Origin: an uncultured Holophagaceae bacterium
Lineage (GTDB): Bacteria > Acidobacteriota > Holophagae > Holophagales > Holophagaceae
DNA length: 5,148 nt
NCBI GenBank assembly: GCA_903919165.1
Contig: CAIXHJ010000039.1
Location: 1-5,148 of the forward strand
Reading direction: 5' to 3'
Positions 5,106 through 5,148 of the stretch are shown here, one piece after another (the first letter of the stretch is position 1; every line of letters begins with the position of its first letter). The translations under genes were made by a program, and so were the position numbers. Below the pieces are notes generated by a model. That model did no database searches. It was not told the DNA's origin and was given only the letters and a program-made list of their open reading frames with translations.

Positions 5106-5148
5106 CGTCCTTCTCCTTCACCAGAATTCCGTTCATCGCTCCAGAACA

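Noticed and set aside
1..5148. Mobile elements, CRISPR arrays, tRNA or rRNA genes
   Set aside because: No transposase, integrase, terminal repeats, spaced direct-repeat arrays or RNA gene signatures were recognised on either strand.

Overview
This window of high-GC bacterial chromosome (about 63% by eye) is densely packed with ordinary housekeeping genes. No mobile element, CRISPR array, tRNA or rRNA was found. The gene set (a Ugd-type dehydrogenase, a stand-alone AtuA-like domain protein, TatA and TatC, MurG, an EtfB-EtfA pair and a DUF1569/DinB-like protein) fits a Gram-negative, non-enteric bacterium. The style of the proteins suggests Acidobacteriota (Holophaga/Geothrix-like) or a similar deep-branching group. 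That placement is an impression from sequence style, not a demonstrated fact.

Layout. Bases 2-163 hold the 3' end of a UDP-glucose 6-dehydrogenase gene. It overlaps by four bases (ATGA) a 115-residue AtuA-like C-terminal domain protein (160-507). A 60-residue TatA follows (536-718), then a strong intrinsic terminator (740-769), then TatC (811-1611). All of these are on the + strand. TatC converges on murG (- strand, 1599-2687), and the two coding ends overlap by 13 bp. A 185-bp divergent intergenic region (2688-2872) holds the start signals of both murG and the etf operon. It also contains a pair of 9-bp direct repeats and a perfect 7-bp hairpin. The + strand etfB (2873-3622) and etfA (3663-4633) follow. 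etfA carries an apparent one-base deletion near 4328-4331 that breaks its reading frame in the middle of the FAD-binding domain. Last, a DUF1569/DinB-like gene (4656-5105) lies on the - strand, tail to tail with etfA.

How the genes work together. TatA and TatC are the core of a twin-arginine translocase that exports folded, often cofactor-bearing proteins across the inner membrane. Their separation by a terminator could keep TatA in excess over TatC. EtfB and EtfA form the heterodimeric electron transfer flavoprotein, which carries electrons from acyl-CoA dehydrogenases and related flavoenzymes to the membrane quinone pool. As read here, only EtfB would be full length. MurG makes lipid II for peptidoglycan, and here it stands apart from any other cell-wall gene. 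The Ugd fragment supplies UDP-glucuronate for surface polysaccharides.

I found no convincing undescribed multi-gene system. The points most worth checking are the etfA frameshift, the stand-alone AtuA-like domain coupled to ugd, the tatA/tatC terminator, the tatC/murG overlap, and the structured leader in front of etfB.
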